Below, in pieces: positions 23,692 to 33,032 of a DNA stretch of 64,000 nucleotides. Position numbers and translations under genes: made by a program. Source of the stretch: Ruminococcus sp. (GTDB taxonomy: Bacteria; Bacillota; Clostridia; Oscillospirales; Ruminococcaceae); the NCBI GenBank assembly GCA_021200415.1, contig JAJQGO010000057.1, positions 1 to 64,000 of the forward strand. Reading direction: 5' to 3'. Below the pieces are notes generated by a model. It did no database searches and had not been told where the DNA came from. It worked only from the letters and a program-made list of their open reading frames with translations. Position 1 is the first letter of the stretch, and each line of letters begins with the position of its first letter.

Positions 23692-25629
23692 ATGAAAAAC
23701 AAATACCTTATGATGCTTGCAAAGGAATATCCAGATATTGAAGCAGTTTCAAGCGAAATGATAAATCTCAGCGCCATATGCTCTCTCCCGAAGGGTACGG
23801 AGTATTTTTTCAGCGACCTGCACGGAGAATATGAGGCGTTCCTCCACCTCCTCAAAAGCGCGTCAGGCATGATACGTGCTAAAATCGAAACAGCGTTCTC
23901 CAAAACTATGCCCGTCCGTGAACAGGAAAAGCTTGCGGCTCTCATCTACTATCCCGAAAATCAGCTGAAGCAGCTTAAAAATTGCGGTCTGCTTAATGAT
24001 GAATGGCGCAAGCTTACGATATACAGGCTTATTACGGTCTGCCAGACTGTTACGGCTAAATACTCACGCTCAAAGGTGCGGAGCAAAATGCCAAAGGGAT
24101 TCGCTTTTATTATTGATGAGCTGCTGCACGTCAGCGAGGACATAAACCGTGATTTCTACTACGAACAGATTATCAATTCCATTCTCGAAACCGGTATTGC
24201 CGACGACTTCATTACCGATATTTGTACGCTGATTCAGGTAATGTGCATCGACCATTTACATATAATCGGTGATATTTTCGACAGAGGCCCTCGTGCTGAC
24301 ATCATAATAAATGAGCTTATGAAATATTCCGACATTGATATTCAATGGGGCAACCATGATATTTCCTGGATGGGAGCGGCTTCGGGCAACAGGGCGCTTA
24401 TGGCAAATGTTCTGCGAATCGCTATAAGCTACAACAGCTTCGATGTTCTGGAGGACGGCTACGGAATCAATCTTCGTGCGCTTGCTGTTTTTGCCGCCGA
24501 AACTTATGCCGACGACCCATGCGCAAATTTTATCCCGCACGTTCTTGACTGCAACAAATACGACCCTGTTGATATTCACCTTGCCGCAAAAATGCATAAA
24601 TCAATGGCCGTGATTCAGTTCAAGCTTGAGGGACAGCTGATTGCCAAGCACCCCGAATATGACATGGAAAACCGCAGTCTGCTGAAAAATATCGACCTGA
24701 AAAGAAACGTGTGCGTTATTGACGGAAAGGAATATCCCCTTACCGACACCTGTTTCCCCACTATCGATCCCGAAAATCCTCTCCGCCTTACCGCTGAAGA
24801 GGAATCACTCATGAACGTCATTGCAAATTCCTTCCTCCACAGCAAAACCCTGAAGGAGCATATTAAATTCCTCTATTCTCACGGCTCGATGTACAAATGC
24901 TTTAACAATAATCTTTTGTTCCACGGCTGTATTCCCATGAACGAGGACGGCAGCTTTAAAAGAGTCTTTGCGGACGGTGCGGAATACTCCGGAAAAGCTC
25001 TGCTGGAACACATCAATACCATTTGCTTCAGGGCATATTTCGGCAAGCCCGACAGCCCCGAAAGAAAAAATGCCGTGGATTTTATGTGGTATCTCTGGTG
25101 CGGCAAGAACTCCCCTCTTTACGGCAAGGACAAAATGGCTGCATTTGAAAGATATTTCATTGATGATGACGAAATCAGCGCCGAAACCTACACGCCCTAT
25201 TACGAGCTGAGCAAAAATGCCGGCACCTGTCGGAAAATCCTTGAAGAGTTTGTTCTTGACAGCGAAACGGCACATATAATCAACGGTCACGTTCCTGTTA
25301 AAATCAAGGACGGGGAAAGTCCCGTAAAGGCTGACGGTAAGCTGTTTATCATTGACGGCGGAATTTCAAAGGCGTATCAGACAAAAACGGGTATTGCGGG
25401 CTACACCCTGATTTACGATTCCCACAGCCTGCACCTTGCCCAGCACCCGCCATTCTCGGAAAATTACCGTGAAAAAGCTCCTACAGTTACCGTTGTGGAG
25501 AAAATGCCTGAGCGTGTCAACATTGAGGATACCGATCTCGGCACACAGATTCACGAGAAGCTCAGGGATCTCGGCGAGCTTCTGAACGCCTACCGCAGCG
25601 GTGAAATTCTTGAAAATTCGGAGGTTTAA
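23692..25629 (+). CDS. fbp: Fructose-1,6-bisphosphatase, class III
   Basis: Gluconeogenic phosphatase of 645 aa, the size of the Firmicutes-specific class III (calcineurin-like metallophosphatase fold). Metal motifs are FSDLHGEY near residue 42, GDIFDRGPRAD near 199 and WGNHDISWMG near 228, with HGCIP and INGHVPVK further on. AGGAGG lies rather far (13 bases) from the ATG. It is a single-gene unit; its stop almost meets that of sfsA. Confidence 0.96.
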   Translation: MKNKYLMMLAKEYPDIEAVSSEMINLSAICSLPKGTEYFFSDLHGEYEAFLHLLKSASGMIRAKIETAFSKTMPVREQEKLAALIYYPENQLKQLKNCGLLNDEWRKLTIYRLITVCQTVTAKYSRSKVRSKMPKGFAFIIDELLHVSEDINRDFYYEQIINSILETGIADDFITDICTLIQVMCIDHLHIIGDIFDRGPRADIIINELMKYSDIDIQWGNHDISWMGAASGNRALMANVLRIAISYNSFDVLEDGYGINLRALAVFAAETYADDPCANFIPHVLDCNKYDPVDIHLAAKMHKSMAVIQFKLEGQLIAKHPEYDMENRSLLKNIDLKRNVCVIDGKEYPLTDTCFPTIDPENPLRLTAEEESLMNVIANSFLHSKTLKEHIKFLYSHGSMYKCFNNNLLFHGCIPMNEDGSFKRVFADGAEYSGKALLEHINTICFRAYFGKPDSPERKNAVDFMWYLWCGKNSPLYGKDKMAAFERYFIDDDEISAETYTPYYELSKNAGTCRKILEEFVLDSETAHIINGHVPVKIKDGESPVKADGKLFIIDGGISKAYQTKTGIAGYTLIYDSHSLHLAQHPPFSENYREKAPTVTVVEKMPERVNIEDTDLGTQIHEKLRDLGELLNAYRSGEILENSEV

Positions 25630-25634
25630 TTTAG

Positions 25635-26333
25635 CTAATCCAGTTCAATCGGTATAAATTTATCAATTGTTATGGAATCAGGCGTAACCTCGCAGTCAAC
25701 AGCAATTATCTTAACTCCTGCGGCTACAGCCTTGCGAAGCATTTCCCCGAACTTCGGCTGCATTGCGTCATTCGGACGAAAAACCGTTATTTCCTTCATC
25801 TGAATCACAAACAATATGTATGCCTCGTATCCATCGTAAAGGCAGTCCATCAGCTCGTGAATGTGCTTCAATCCACGTTCTGTCGGCGCATCGGGAAACA
25901 GGGCTACGCCGTTTTCCTCAAGTGTAACGCCCTTTACCTCAAGAAACGCCTTCCGCTTGCCGTCAACAATAAAAAAATCAATACGTGATCTGCCATACTT
26001 CACCTCACGCTGCAAACGAGCCTTCTCAGAAAAAATACCGCTCTTTTTCAGCCACTCATCCGCCGCGTAATTCGGAATCTGCGAATCCATATTTATAAGC
26101 AGATGGTGGGATTCATTCAGCTTTTTTTCAACTGCAATCAAATCATATCTTGTCTTTCGGTTTTCATTTTCCGCAGCTGCCAAATACACCCTGCAGCGCG
26201 GAACAAGAAGCTCCCTGCATCTGCCCGTATTTTTTATATGAACCGTTTCCGTTATGCCGTCTATCTCTACAGCTGCCACAAATCGGTTCAGACGTTCAAG
26301 AAAAACGCCGCTTATAACCTGTTTATACTTCAT
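25635..26333 (-). CDS. sfsA: SfsA family protein (sugar fermentation stimulation, DNA/RNA-binding nuclease-like)
   Basis: Protein of 232 aa with VFLERLNRFVAAVEIDG (N-terminal OB-like part), HIKNTGRCRELLVPRC, then the nuclease-like core SRIDFFIVDGKRKAFLEVKGVTLEENG, AMFPDAPT-like ALFPDAPTERG and an EVTP end. The Asp-Glu-x-Lys pattern (LEVKG) is that of restriction-endonuclease folds. ATG 26333 is used (AGAGGAA 9 bases ahead). Confidence 0.93.
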   Translation of the reverse strand: MKYKQVISGVFLERLNRFVAAVEIDGITETVHIKNTGRCRELLVPRCRVYLAAAENENRKTRYDLIAVEKKLNESHHLLINMDSQIPNYAADEWLKKSGIFSEKARLQREVKYGRSRIDFFIVDGKRKAFLEVKGVTLEENGVALFPDAPTERGLKHIHELMDCLYDGYEAYILFVIQMKEITVFRPNDAMQPKFGEMLRKAVAAGVKIIAVDCEVTPDSITIDKFIPIELD

Positions 26334-26401
26334 ATTACGCAATTCCTCTTTTTATATCAGATAATTGATTATATCATTTTGGCAGAAAAAAGTCAAGACA
26401 G

Positions 26402-26440
26402 CAAAAAATCCGCCGGAGATTTTCCGGCGGATTTTTCTTT
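26402..26440. terminator. Strong hairpin terminator
   Basis: ATCCGCCGG / CCGGCGGAT followed by TTTTTC on the plus side and poly-A on the left, giving a T-run for the minus-strand Q/N-rich gene that ends at 26439. Confidence 0.85.
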
Positions 26441-26603
26441 AGAAGCTCGAGTTATTCTGATTCTGCTGATTTCTTGAATTACTCTGACTGTTCTTGTTCT
26501 GCTGCTGATTCTGCTTGCTCTGCTGATTCTGATTGTTCTGATTGTTCTGCTGATTCTGGCTGTTCTGCTGATTCTGATTATTCTGGTTATTCTGATTGCT
26601 CAT
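26439..26603 (-). CDS. Very Gln/Asn-rich small protein (54 aa)
   Basis: After MSNQ the protein consists almost only of Asn, Gln and a few Ser/Lys residues, ending QNNSSF. ATG 26603 has AAAGGGTG 6 bases ahead. The frame stays open upstream; an in-frame start at 26738 would add 45 residues (NAEEISLNLCRYYTYSC, then a basic end) and cannot be excluded. There is no signal peptide or membrane segment. The composition is prion-like or intrinsically disordered; the function is unknown. Terminators lie on both sides, so it is its own transcript. Confidence 0.6.
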   Translation of the reverse strand: MSNQNNQNNQNQQNSQNQQNNQNNQNQQSKQNQQQNKNSQSNSRNQQNQNNSSF

Positions 26604-26753
26604 AATAACACCCTTTCTCCGCACGCCGGCACCTTGAAGCTCTTCCGTAGTGCGGATTGCGGAACAGCTGTAAGTATAGTACCGGCAGAGGTTCAATGAA
26701 ATTTCCTCTGCGTTGTTATTATTGTCATTCTTCATCATTTTATTCAAGACCTT

Positions 26754-26787
26754 GCAAAACAAAATCGGGATGCCATATGACATCCCG
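26754..26787 (-). terminator. Terminator of the efp/zinc-ribbon group
   Basis: CGGGATGCC / GACATCCCG with a small ATAT loop, followed on the minus strand by ATTTTGTTTT. Confidence 0.75.
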
Positions 26788-26837
26788 AAATTTACGGCTT
26801 GTGCCGGTTTTAATCATGCCGTGTCGTTTGAATCAGA

Positions 26838-27293
26838 TTATTCCATATCGGAATCTTCAGCGCTCTCCTCGAAATCCTCGATTGTGAGATCGTTGTAATC
26901 AAATTCAAGAAGCTCATCACAGTTCGGACATTTCATTGAGCCTTCGTCAATTATGCTTTCATCAAGCAGAATTGTATCGCCGCAGTTAGGGCAGATTACC
27001 TCATAAAGCTCATCATCGTCGTCAAAATCGTAATCATCATCGTCATCGTCATCATCGCTGTCAGAATCCTCGTAATCGTAGAAATCCTCTTCCATTGATC
27101 CGAGATCCTCGTCAATAATATCGCACAGCTCTGTAAGCTCGTCCACCTGAGACTGAAGATCCTCAACATACATAACCATTTCCTGCATTACATCAGCCAT
27201 AGCAAGCAATGCCTTGCCCTCCTTGGTTGACTTGTCAATATCAAGACCATCAATAAGCCCCTGAACGTATGACATTTTTTCGGTAAGCTTCAT
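26838..27293 (-). CDS. Zinc-ribbon protein with acidic linker (CD1247 N-terminal-domain type)
   Basis: Protein of 151 aa: a helical N-terminal domain (SYVQGLIDGLDIDKSTKEGKALLAM, conserved in Clostridia), coiled-coil-like VMYVEDLQSQVDELTEL, an Asp-only acidic stretch (about residues 75-95), then a zinc ribbon with CPNC ... CPNC (about 101-127) and an acidic tail. The function is not known; the helical domain plus acidic/ribbon layout suggests an adaptor. It follows efp at 65 bases and is probably co-transcribed. GGGGGAG precedes the ATG. Confidence 0.8.
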   Translation of the reverse strand: MKLTEKMSYVQGLIDGLDIDKSTKEGKALLAMADVMQEMVMYVEDLQSQVDELTELCDIIDEDLGSMEEDFYDYEDSDSDDDDDDDDYDFDDDDELYEVICPNCGDTILLDESIIDEGSMKCPNCDELLEFDYNDLTIEDFEESAEDSDME

Positions 27294-27358
27294 AAACAGC
27301 TCCCCCTTTCAGAATAATTGTTTTCAAAAGCTATAAAGCTTCACGTATGCAATTTTAC

Positions 27359-27916
27359 TTACGCTCTTGCCATATACTCGCCTGTTCTTGTGTCAATCTG
27401 AATCTTCTCACCCTCATTTATAAAGAGCGGAACCTTAACCTCTGCGCCTGTTTCAACGATAGCCGGCTTTGTAGCGTTTGTAGCTGTATCGCCCTTGAAG
27501 CCGGGGTCAGTCTGAGTTACCACAAGCTCAACAAAGTTAGGCGGCTCAACGCCGAAAACAGTTCCCTTATAGGAGAGAACCTTACAAATCATTTCCTCCT
27601 TAACGAACTTGAAGCTGTCACCGAGAACAGATGCGTTAATAGGAAGCTGCTCATAGGTTTCGAGATCCATGAAGTAATAAAGATCGCCGTCAGTATAGCT
27701 GTACTGCATATCCTTTCTTTCAACGTAAGCTGTCGGGAATTTAGCTGTAGGGTTAAATGACTGCTCAACAACGGCACCTGTAATTACATTTTTAAACTTA
27801 GTTCTGACAAATGCAGCGCCCTTTCCGGGTTTAACGTGCTGGAACTCCACAACCTGTACTACGTTGCCGTCCAGTTCAAAAGTAACGCCGTTTCTAAAAT
27901 CGCCTGCTGAAATCAT
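27359..27916 (-). CDS. efp: Elongation factor P
   Basis: Factor of 185 aa that relieves ribosome stalling at polyproline stretches. It has three beta-barrel domains: the loop [17 protein letters not shown] carries the modification-site Lys, then the central OB domain and the C-terminal signature [28 protein letters not shown] precedes the ATG. It belongs to the yqeG-aroQ-pepP-efp gene string, a common Firmicutes order. Confidence 0.97.
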   Translation of the reverse strand: MISAGDFRNGVTFELDGNVVQVVEFQHVKPGKGAAFVRTKFKNVITGAVVEQSFNPTAKFPTAYVERKDMQYSYTDGDLYYFMDLETYEQLPINASVLGDSFKFVKEEMICKVLSYKGTVFGVEPPNFVELVVTQTDPGFKGDTATNATKPAIVETGAEVKVPLFINEGEKIQIDTRTGEYMARA

Positions 27917-28002
27917 TATAAATACCTCCGTGTATTTTCAAAATAGTATATACCTTATTTTACTACATTTTCCTGTTTTTTGCAATACCCAAACTGTTAG
28001 AA

Positions 28003-29070
28003 TTACAAAGATATTATATTTTTTGCACATTTTGTCAGATTAACATTGCCATTTTCAGTCAAAATGACAAAATCTTCAATGCGGACTCCGAATTTTCCCG
28101 CAATATAAATTCCCGGCTCGACCGTCACAACAGTGCCCGACCTGAGAACATTTTTATTTGACGGAGCTGCGTTGGGCCTCTCGTGAATCTCCATTCCGAC
28201 GCCATGTCCAAGGGAATGCCCGAAGCAGTCGCCGTATCCCGCATCGTCAATAATGTCACGGGCAATTTTATCAAGCTCTGAACCCGTCATGCCTCCGTGC
28301 GCCTTTTCAAGGCACGCAAGCTGCGCCTCAAGGACAATATCATATACCCTTTTCATCTCATCGGTAGGCTCGCCGACGCAGACAGTTCTTGTCATATCGC
28401 TGTGATAGCCGTTGTAGACTGCTCCGAAATCCATGAGGACGAATTCGCCCTGTTCAACCTTTTTATCTGAGGGAACACCATGCGGCATGGATGTGTTTGC
28501 TCCTGCAAGGGCAATCGTGTCGAAGGATAAAGCCTCCGCACCCAGCCGAAGCATCTGATAATCAAGCTCCAAGGCAATTTCACGTTCCGTGACGCCCGGC
28601 TTGATAAAGCCGAGAATATGCCTGAATGCCGCCTCCGCAATTTCCTGTGCCTTGCGGATACAGGTGATTTCCTCCTCGTCCTTGACCGTCCTCAATGTGG
28701 AAATCCCGTTGCTGAGCATATCATTGCTGATTATTTTTATTTCGGGGAAGGATTTTTTATACAGGGCAAGCTCACTTACCGTCATGGTCTGTGATTCAAT
28801 TGCCATATTGCCTGCCGAATGCTCGTGAAGAAGCTTCTGAAGCTGCGAGAAAAGGGCCTTCTGCTCGATAACCTCCGCATTTTTTACAACTGCACGGGCT
28901 TTTTCGATGTATCTGAAATCAATTATGAGATAAGCCTTGTCACGAAAGGCAATGACAGTTCCGGCAGAGGATTTCATACCTGTAAAGTATCTGCGGTTTA
29001 CATCAGAGGTTATGAGAACGCTTTCCACGTCCTCAGGCAGCTCGGCAAAAAGTTTTTCAAATTTATTCAA
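28003..29070 (-). CDS. pepP: Xaa-Pro aminopeptidase/prolidase, M24 family (TTG start)
   Basis: Metallopeptidase of 355 aa that removes N-terminal residues ahead of proline. The creatinase-like N-terminal domain is residues 1-125; the pita-bread catalytic domain follows with ligands Asp (LMDFGAVYNGYHSDMTRT, two Asp), His (GHSLGHGVGMEIHE), Glu (VTVEPGIY) and Glu (GVRIEDFV). The start is a TTG at 29070 with AAGGAG 8 bases ahead; the AAGG of this SD belongs to the end of the family A repeat. It lies between aroQ and efp. Confidence 0.95.
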   Translation of the reverse strand: MNKFEKLFAELPEDVESVLITSDVNRRYFTGMKSSAGTVIAFRDKAYLIIDFRYIEKARAVVKNAEVIEQKALFSQLQKLLHEHSAGNMAIESQTMTVSELALYKKSFPEIKIISNDMLSNGISTLRTVKDEEEITCIRKAQEIAEAAFRHILGFIKPGVTEREIALELDYQMLRLGAEALSFDTIALAGANTSMPHGVPSDKKVEQGEFVLMDFGAVYNGYHSDMTRTVCVGEPTDEMKRVYDIVLEAQLACLEKAHGGMTGSELDKIARDIIDDAGYGDCFGHSLGHGVGMEIHERPNAAPSNKNVLRSGTVVTVEPGIYIAGKFGVRIEDFVILTENGNVNLTKCAKNIISL

Positions 29071-29083
29071 GAAAATTCACTCC

Positions 29084-29147
29084 TTAAGGCAACACCGCAC
29101 AAAGATTGTCGTGCGGATGTGCCATTAGATTTGCGGTGTTGCCTTAA
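29084..29147. repeat. Inverted-repeat element, family A (short 64-bp copy)
   Basis: TTAAGGCAACACCGCACAAA at 29084-29103 and TTGCGGTGTTGCCTTAA at 29131-29147 are inverted. It fills the aroQ-pepP gap exactly: its right end includes the TAA stop of aroQ and its left end the AAGG of the pepP SD. The interior is reduced compared with the 177-bp copy at 12563. Confidence 0.8.
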
Positions 29148-29575
29148 AGCTCCGCAAGTGCCTGAACAGCAAGATAATAGCTGCCAAAGCCAAATCCGCT
29201 GATTGAGCCTTTGCAAACGGGAGCTATAACCGAATTTGAACGGAATTCGTCACGGGCAAAAACATTGCTGATATGTACCTCAATGCACGGAATTTTTATT
29301 GCGGCAATGGCATCGCGTATTGCGTAGCTGTAGTGGGTATACGCGCCCGCATTTATGATTACGCCGTCATAGTTCAGACGTGCGCTGTGAAGCTTGTCGA
29401 TTATCGCTCCCTCATGATTCGACTGAAAAATCTCGCATTTAAGCCCCTGTTCCCTGGCACGGTCGATGATATTCTGATTCAGGACGTCAATGCTTGTATT
29501 GCCGTAAATTCCCGGCTCACGCTCACCGAGAAGATTGAGGTTCGGCCCATGTATAACAAGAATTTTTTTTATCAT
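29144..29575 (-). CDS. aroQ: 3-dehydroquinate dehydratase, type II
   Basis: Shikimate pathway dodecameric enzyme of 143 aa. It has ILVIHGPNLNLLGEREPGIYG with the catalytic Tyr, FQSNHEGAIIDKLH, INAGAYTHYSYAIRDAI, EVHISNVFARDEFR and GFGFGSYYLAV. AAGGAG stands before the ATG. It is 21 bases after yqeG. The final codon runs into TAA that forms part of a family A repeat. Confidence 0.97.
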   Translation of the reverse strand: MIKKILVIHGPNLNLLGEREPGIYGNTSIDVLNQNIIDRAREQGLKCEIFQSNHEGAIIDKLHSARLNYDGVIINAGAYTHYSYAIRDAIAAIKIPCIEVHISNVFARDEFRSNSVIAPVCKGSISGFGFGSYYLAVQALAEL

Positions 29576-29596
29576 ATTCGCTGCTCCTTACTTTAA

Positions 29597-30082
29597 CTAA
29601 TAAAACTTTTTAGGTATAAAAGGTCTTTCAAGAAAACGCTTCACTTTAAAAAATTTCGTTGTTTCATGCTGAATCGGCGAAACGTAAAGCATTTTTATCC
29701 CGAAGATATTTGCACCCAGAACATCGGTGAAAATCTGATCGCCAACTGCGGCGACTTCCCTTTTCGGGAGGCTCATACGTGCGCAGGCTTCTCTGAAGCC
29801 CTTTGTGAGTGGCTTTCTGCCCTCGCTGACGAAATCAAGTCCCAGCATATCCGCAAAAGGTCTGACACGCGGAGGATGATTATTTGACACAATCATGAGC
29901 TTGATTGAATTTTCCTTCATAGTTCTGATCCAATCGAGAACGCCGTCGGCAGGCTTGGGATTATCGTGAGTTGTCAGCGTATTGTCGAGGTCGAGAACAA
30001 GACCGTTCACATTGTTTTCCCTGAGGAACGGGACGGTGATGTCCGTAACTCTCCTGAAAGCCGCATCAGATCTAAAAAGCAT
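29597..30082 (-). CDS. yqeG: YqeG family HAD-IIIA phosphatase
   Basis: HAD-superfamily protein of 161 aa with catalytic motif GLVLDLDNTLTTHD near residue 28, motif II KLMIVSNN and motif IV AAVGDQIFTDVLGAN. Homologues are universal in Firmicutes; the substrate is unproven. GGAGG precedes the ATG. First of the yqeG-aroQ-pepP-efp string. Confidence 0.93.
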   Translation of the reverse strand: MLFRSDAAFRRVTDITVPFLRENNVNGLVLDLDNTLTTHDNPKPADGVLDWIRTMKENSIKLMIVSNNHPPRVRPFADMLGLDFVSEGRKPLTKGFREACARMSLPKREVAAVGDQIFTDVLGANIFGIKMLYVSPIQHETTKFFKVKRFLERPFIPKKFY

Positions 30083-30160
30083 AAGTCCTCCAAATTATTA
30101 TACATCATTTATATCAGATTTTTTGTCGAAATGGGTTAAGGTTATGTTAAAAGGCAAATG

Positions 30161-30187
30161 AAAAAGCGAGCCGCAGCCCGCTTTTAT
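30161..30187 (-). terminator. Terminator of rpsU
   Basis: AAAAGCGGGCTGCGG / CTCGCTTTTT hairpin on the minus strand, followed by a T-run. Confidence 0.7.
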
Positions 30188-30229
30188 CAACATTTAAGTG
30201 TTTCTGCAACTGATAAATCGCAACAGAGA

Positions 30230-30403
30230 TTAATACTTACGCTTACGAGCTGCCTCAGACTTCTTCTTACGTCTTACAGACGGCTTTTCGTAGTGTTCTC
30301 TCTTACGAACTTCAGCGATAACGCCATCCTTTGCACATGATCTCTTAAATCTCTTAAGAGCAGTTTCCAAAGATTCGTTTTTGCCGACACGAACTTCTGC
30401 CAC
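30230..30403 (-). CDS. rpsU: 30S ribosomal protein S21 (GTG start)
   Basis: Ribosomal protein of 57 aa, read directly from the sequence: it begins [20 protein letters not shown], continues [20 protein letters not shown] and ends [11 protein letters not shown]. This is the full length of S21. The start codon is GTG at 30403 with GGGAGGG 7 bases ahead. It has its own promoter and terminator. Confidence 0.95.
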   Translation of the reverse strand: MAEVRVGKNESLETALKRFKRSCAKDGVIAEVRKREHYEKPSVRRKKKSEAARKRKY

Positions 30404-30541
30404 TATCTTTCCCTCCCTTGTTCAGAGGTTGTACGATGAATAGCACCGTACATCTATACTAATCATCTGAAACAGATGTTAGTCACATCACCTCAAGAAA
30501 CGCAACAGCTGCAACAAATTATCATGAAATAATATAATATT

Positions 30542-30570
30542 AGTATATCACTTTTTTTCAGGGTTGTCAA
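30542..30570 (-). promoter_or_regulatory. Promoter of rpsU
   Basis: On the minus strand, TTGACA (30565-30570), 17 bases, TATACT (30542-30547); the leader to rpsU is about 130 bases, without a recognised structure. Confidence 0.7.
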
Positions 30571-30598
30571 GCAGTTTTTTCAAAGCTTCTGAACTTCG

Positions 30599-33004
30599 TT
30601 ATTTTGCTACAATATTAACAAGCTTATTTGGTACATATATCTGTTTGATAATGTTCTTTCCGGAGATGGTTTCCCTGACCTTTTCGTCCTCAAGAGCCAT
30701 AGATATTACAGCGTCCTTTTCGGCGTCGGCTGCAACCATAAGCTTAGCCTTGAGCTTGCCGTTTACCTGAACCACAATCTCGATCATATCGTCCTTACAG
30801 AGGGATTCATCGTACTTAACCCATGACTGCTCACTGAGGATTTTTCCGAATACTGTATTGTACATTTCCTCGGTTATATGAGGTGCAAATGGATTGAGCA
30901 AAATGCACAATGTTCCGAACTCTGCTTTGTTGATATTTCCGATAGCGTAAATTTCGTTAAGAAGCGTCATCATTGCCGCAATTGCCGTGTTGAATTTAAG
31001 TCCCTCAATATCCTCGGAAACCTTTTTAATCGTCTTATGGAAGCTTGATTTAAGCTCGTCACGATAGTCGTCTCCATCAATGAGAACGTCCTGAAGTCCC
31101 CATACTCTTTCGAGGAAACGCTTGCAGCCCTTAATGCTGGACTGGCTCCACGGAGCAGCCTTTTCATAGTCGCCCATAAAGAGAACATAAAGTCTTAAAA
31201 CGTCAGCGCCGTACTCATCAACAACGTCATTCGGGTCAATTACATTTCCCCGCGATTTGCTCATCTTCTCGCCGTCAGGACCGAGAATAAGTCCCTGCGC
31301 AGTTCTCTTTGCGTAAGGCTCAGATGTTGGAACAAGTCCGAGATCGTAGAGGAACTTATGCCAGAAGCGTGAATAAATCATATGGCGTGTAACGTGTTCC
31401 ATTCCGCCGTTGTACCAGTCAACAGGCATCCAGTATTTAAGTGCCTCCTGTGACGCGAATTCCTTGTCGTTTTTCGGGTCGCAGTAGCGGAGGAAGTACC
31501 ACGAGGAGCCTGCCCACTGTGGCATTGTATCCGTTTCACGCTTTGCGTCGCCGCCGCATTTGGGGCATTTGCAGTTCACAAAGCTGTCGATTTTCGCAAG
31601 CGGGCTTTCGCCGTCTGTGCCCGGCTCGTAGTTTTCCACATCCGGCAGCTTCAGGGGAAGCTCCTCATAGGGAACAGCCACCATTCCGCACTTGGGGCAA
31701 TGAACAATCGGAATCGGCTCGCCCCAGTATCTCTGACGGTTGAAAGCCCAGTCCTTCATCTTGTACTGAACTCCCTTTTCGCCGCAGCCCAGCTTCTCCA
31801 GAACGTCGAGCATTTTCGCGATTGCGTCCTTTTTGTTGGTGATGCCGTTCAGCTCGCCGGAATTCACCATCTCGCCGTCGCCGGTATAAGCCTCCTTGGA
31901 AATATCGCCGCCCTTGATGACCTCGATTATATCAATTCCAAATTTTTTAGCAAATTCATAGTCCCTTGTATCGTGGGCGGGAACTGCCATGATTGCTCCT
32001 GTTCCGTAGCCTATCATTACGTAATCGGAAATATAAATCGGGATTTCCTTGCCGGTAATGGGATTTATCGCAGTCAGTCCCTCAATTTTTACGCCTGTTT
32101 TATCCTTCACAAGCTGAGTTCTCTCAAACTCGCTCTTCTTTGCGCATTCAGCCTTGTAGGCGTCAAGAGCCTCAATATTGCCGATGCTGTCCCTGTATTT
32201 CTGAATAATCGGATGCTCCGGAGCAATTACCATAAATGTTACGCCGTAGAGCGTATCGGGACGAGTTGTGTAGATACGGAGCTGTTCGTCCTGTTCCTTG
32301 ATTTTGAAATTAACAAATGCGCCTGTGGATTTTCCAATCCAGTTCTGCTGCTGGAGCTTGACATTAGGCAGATAATCCACCTCCTCAAGTCCCTGAAGAA
32401 GCTTGTCGGCGTATTCGGTTATGCGGAGATACCAGACCTCCTTTGTTTTCTGAACTATATCGCTGTGGCAGACGTCACACTTGCCTCCCTGAGAATCCTC
32501 ATTTGAAAGCACAACCTTGCAGCTCGGGCAATAGTTTACAGATGTTTTGTCCCTGAAAACAAGTCCGTTCTCGAACATTTTGAGGAAAATCCACTGAGTC
32601 CACTTGTAATAGTTCTCGTCAGTCGTATCAATAACTCTCGACCAGTCAAAAGAAAATCCGACTCTTTTAAGCTGATTTGTGAATTTTTCTATGTTTTCGT
32701 CAGTTACCTTTCTCGGGTGAACTCCTGTTTTTATGGCAGTATTCTCAGTTGGGAGTCCATATGCGTCAAATCCGATGGGGAAAAGGACGTTATAATTCTC
32801 CATTCTTCTTTTTCGGCTTACGACCTCAAGTCCCGAATAAGCCTTGATATGTCCGACGTGCATACCGTGTCCCGACGGATACGGGAACTCCACAAGAGCG
32901 TAGAATTTAGGCTTTGAATAGTCGTCAGACGCTTTGAAGGTATCATGCTCCTCCCAATATTTCTGCCATTTCTGCTCAATGGCTTTGTAATCGTATCTGC
33001 TCAT
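30599..33004 (-). CDS. leuS: Leucyl-tRNA synthetase
   Basis: Class Ia synthetase of 801 aa. It has the HIGH-type motif PYPSGHGMHVGHIKAY near residue 40, a zinc-type CPSC ... CDVC insertion, a CP1 editing domain with TTRPDTLYGVTFMV, and KMSKSRGNVIDP as KMSKS loop; an anticodon-binding domain and the C-terminal tail close the protein. ATG 33004 is used (AAAGGA 9 bases ahead). It is at the end of the long nadD-rsfS string and has no T-box of its own here. Confidence 0.97.
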   Translation of the reverse strand: MSRYDYKAIEQKWQKYWEEHDTFKASDDYSKPKFYALVEFPYPSGHGMHVGHIKAYSGLEVVSRKRRMENYNVLFPIGFDAYGLPTENTAIKTGVHPRKVTDENIEKFTNQLKRVGFSFDWSRVIDTTDENYYKWTQWIFLKMFENGLVFRDKTSVNYCPSCKVVLSNEDSQGGKCDVCHSDIVQKTKEVWYLRITEYADKLLQGLEEVDYLPNVKLQQQNWIGKSTGAFVNFKIKEQDEQLRIYTTRPDTLYGVTFMVIAPEHPIIQKYRDSIGNIEALDAYKAECAKKSEFERTQLVKDKTGVKIEGLTAINPITGKEIPIYISDYVMIGYGTGAIMAVPAHDTRDYEFAKKFGIDIIEVIKGGDISKEAYTGDGEMVNSGELNGITNKKDAIAKMLDVLEKLGCGEKGVQYKMKDWAFNRQRYWGEPIPIVHCPKCGMVAVPYEELPLKLPDVENYEPGTDGESPLAKIDSFVNCKCPKCGGDAKRETDTMPQWAGSSWYFLRYCDPKNDKEFASQEALKYWMPVDWYNGGMEHVTRHMIYSRFWHKFLYDLGLVPTSEPYAKRTAQGLILGPDGEKMSKSRGNVIDPNDVVDEYGADVLRLYVLFMGDYEKAAPWSQSSIKGCKRFLERVWGLQDVLIDGDDYRDELKSSFHKTIKKVSEDIEGLKFNTAIAAMMTLLNEIYAIGNINKAEFGTLCILLNPFAPHITEEMYNTVFGKILSEQSWVKYDESLCKDDMIEIVVQVNGKLKAKLMVAADAEKDAVISMALEDEKVRETISGKNIIKQIYVPNKLVNIVAK

Positions 33005-33032
33005 TTTTATCATTCCTTTAACTTATTATGCA

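Noticed and set aside
26762-26783. Start of the Q/N-rich gene at 26783 (MSYGIP)
   Set aside because: It lies within the upstream terminator hairpin.
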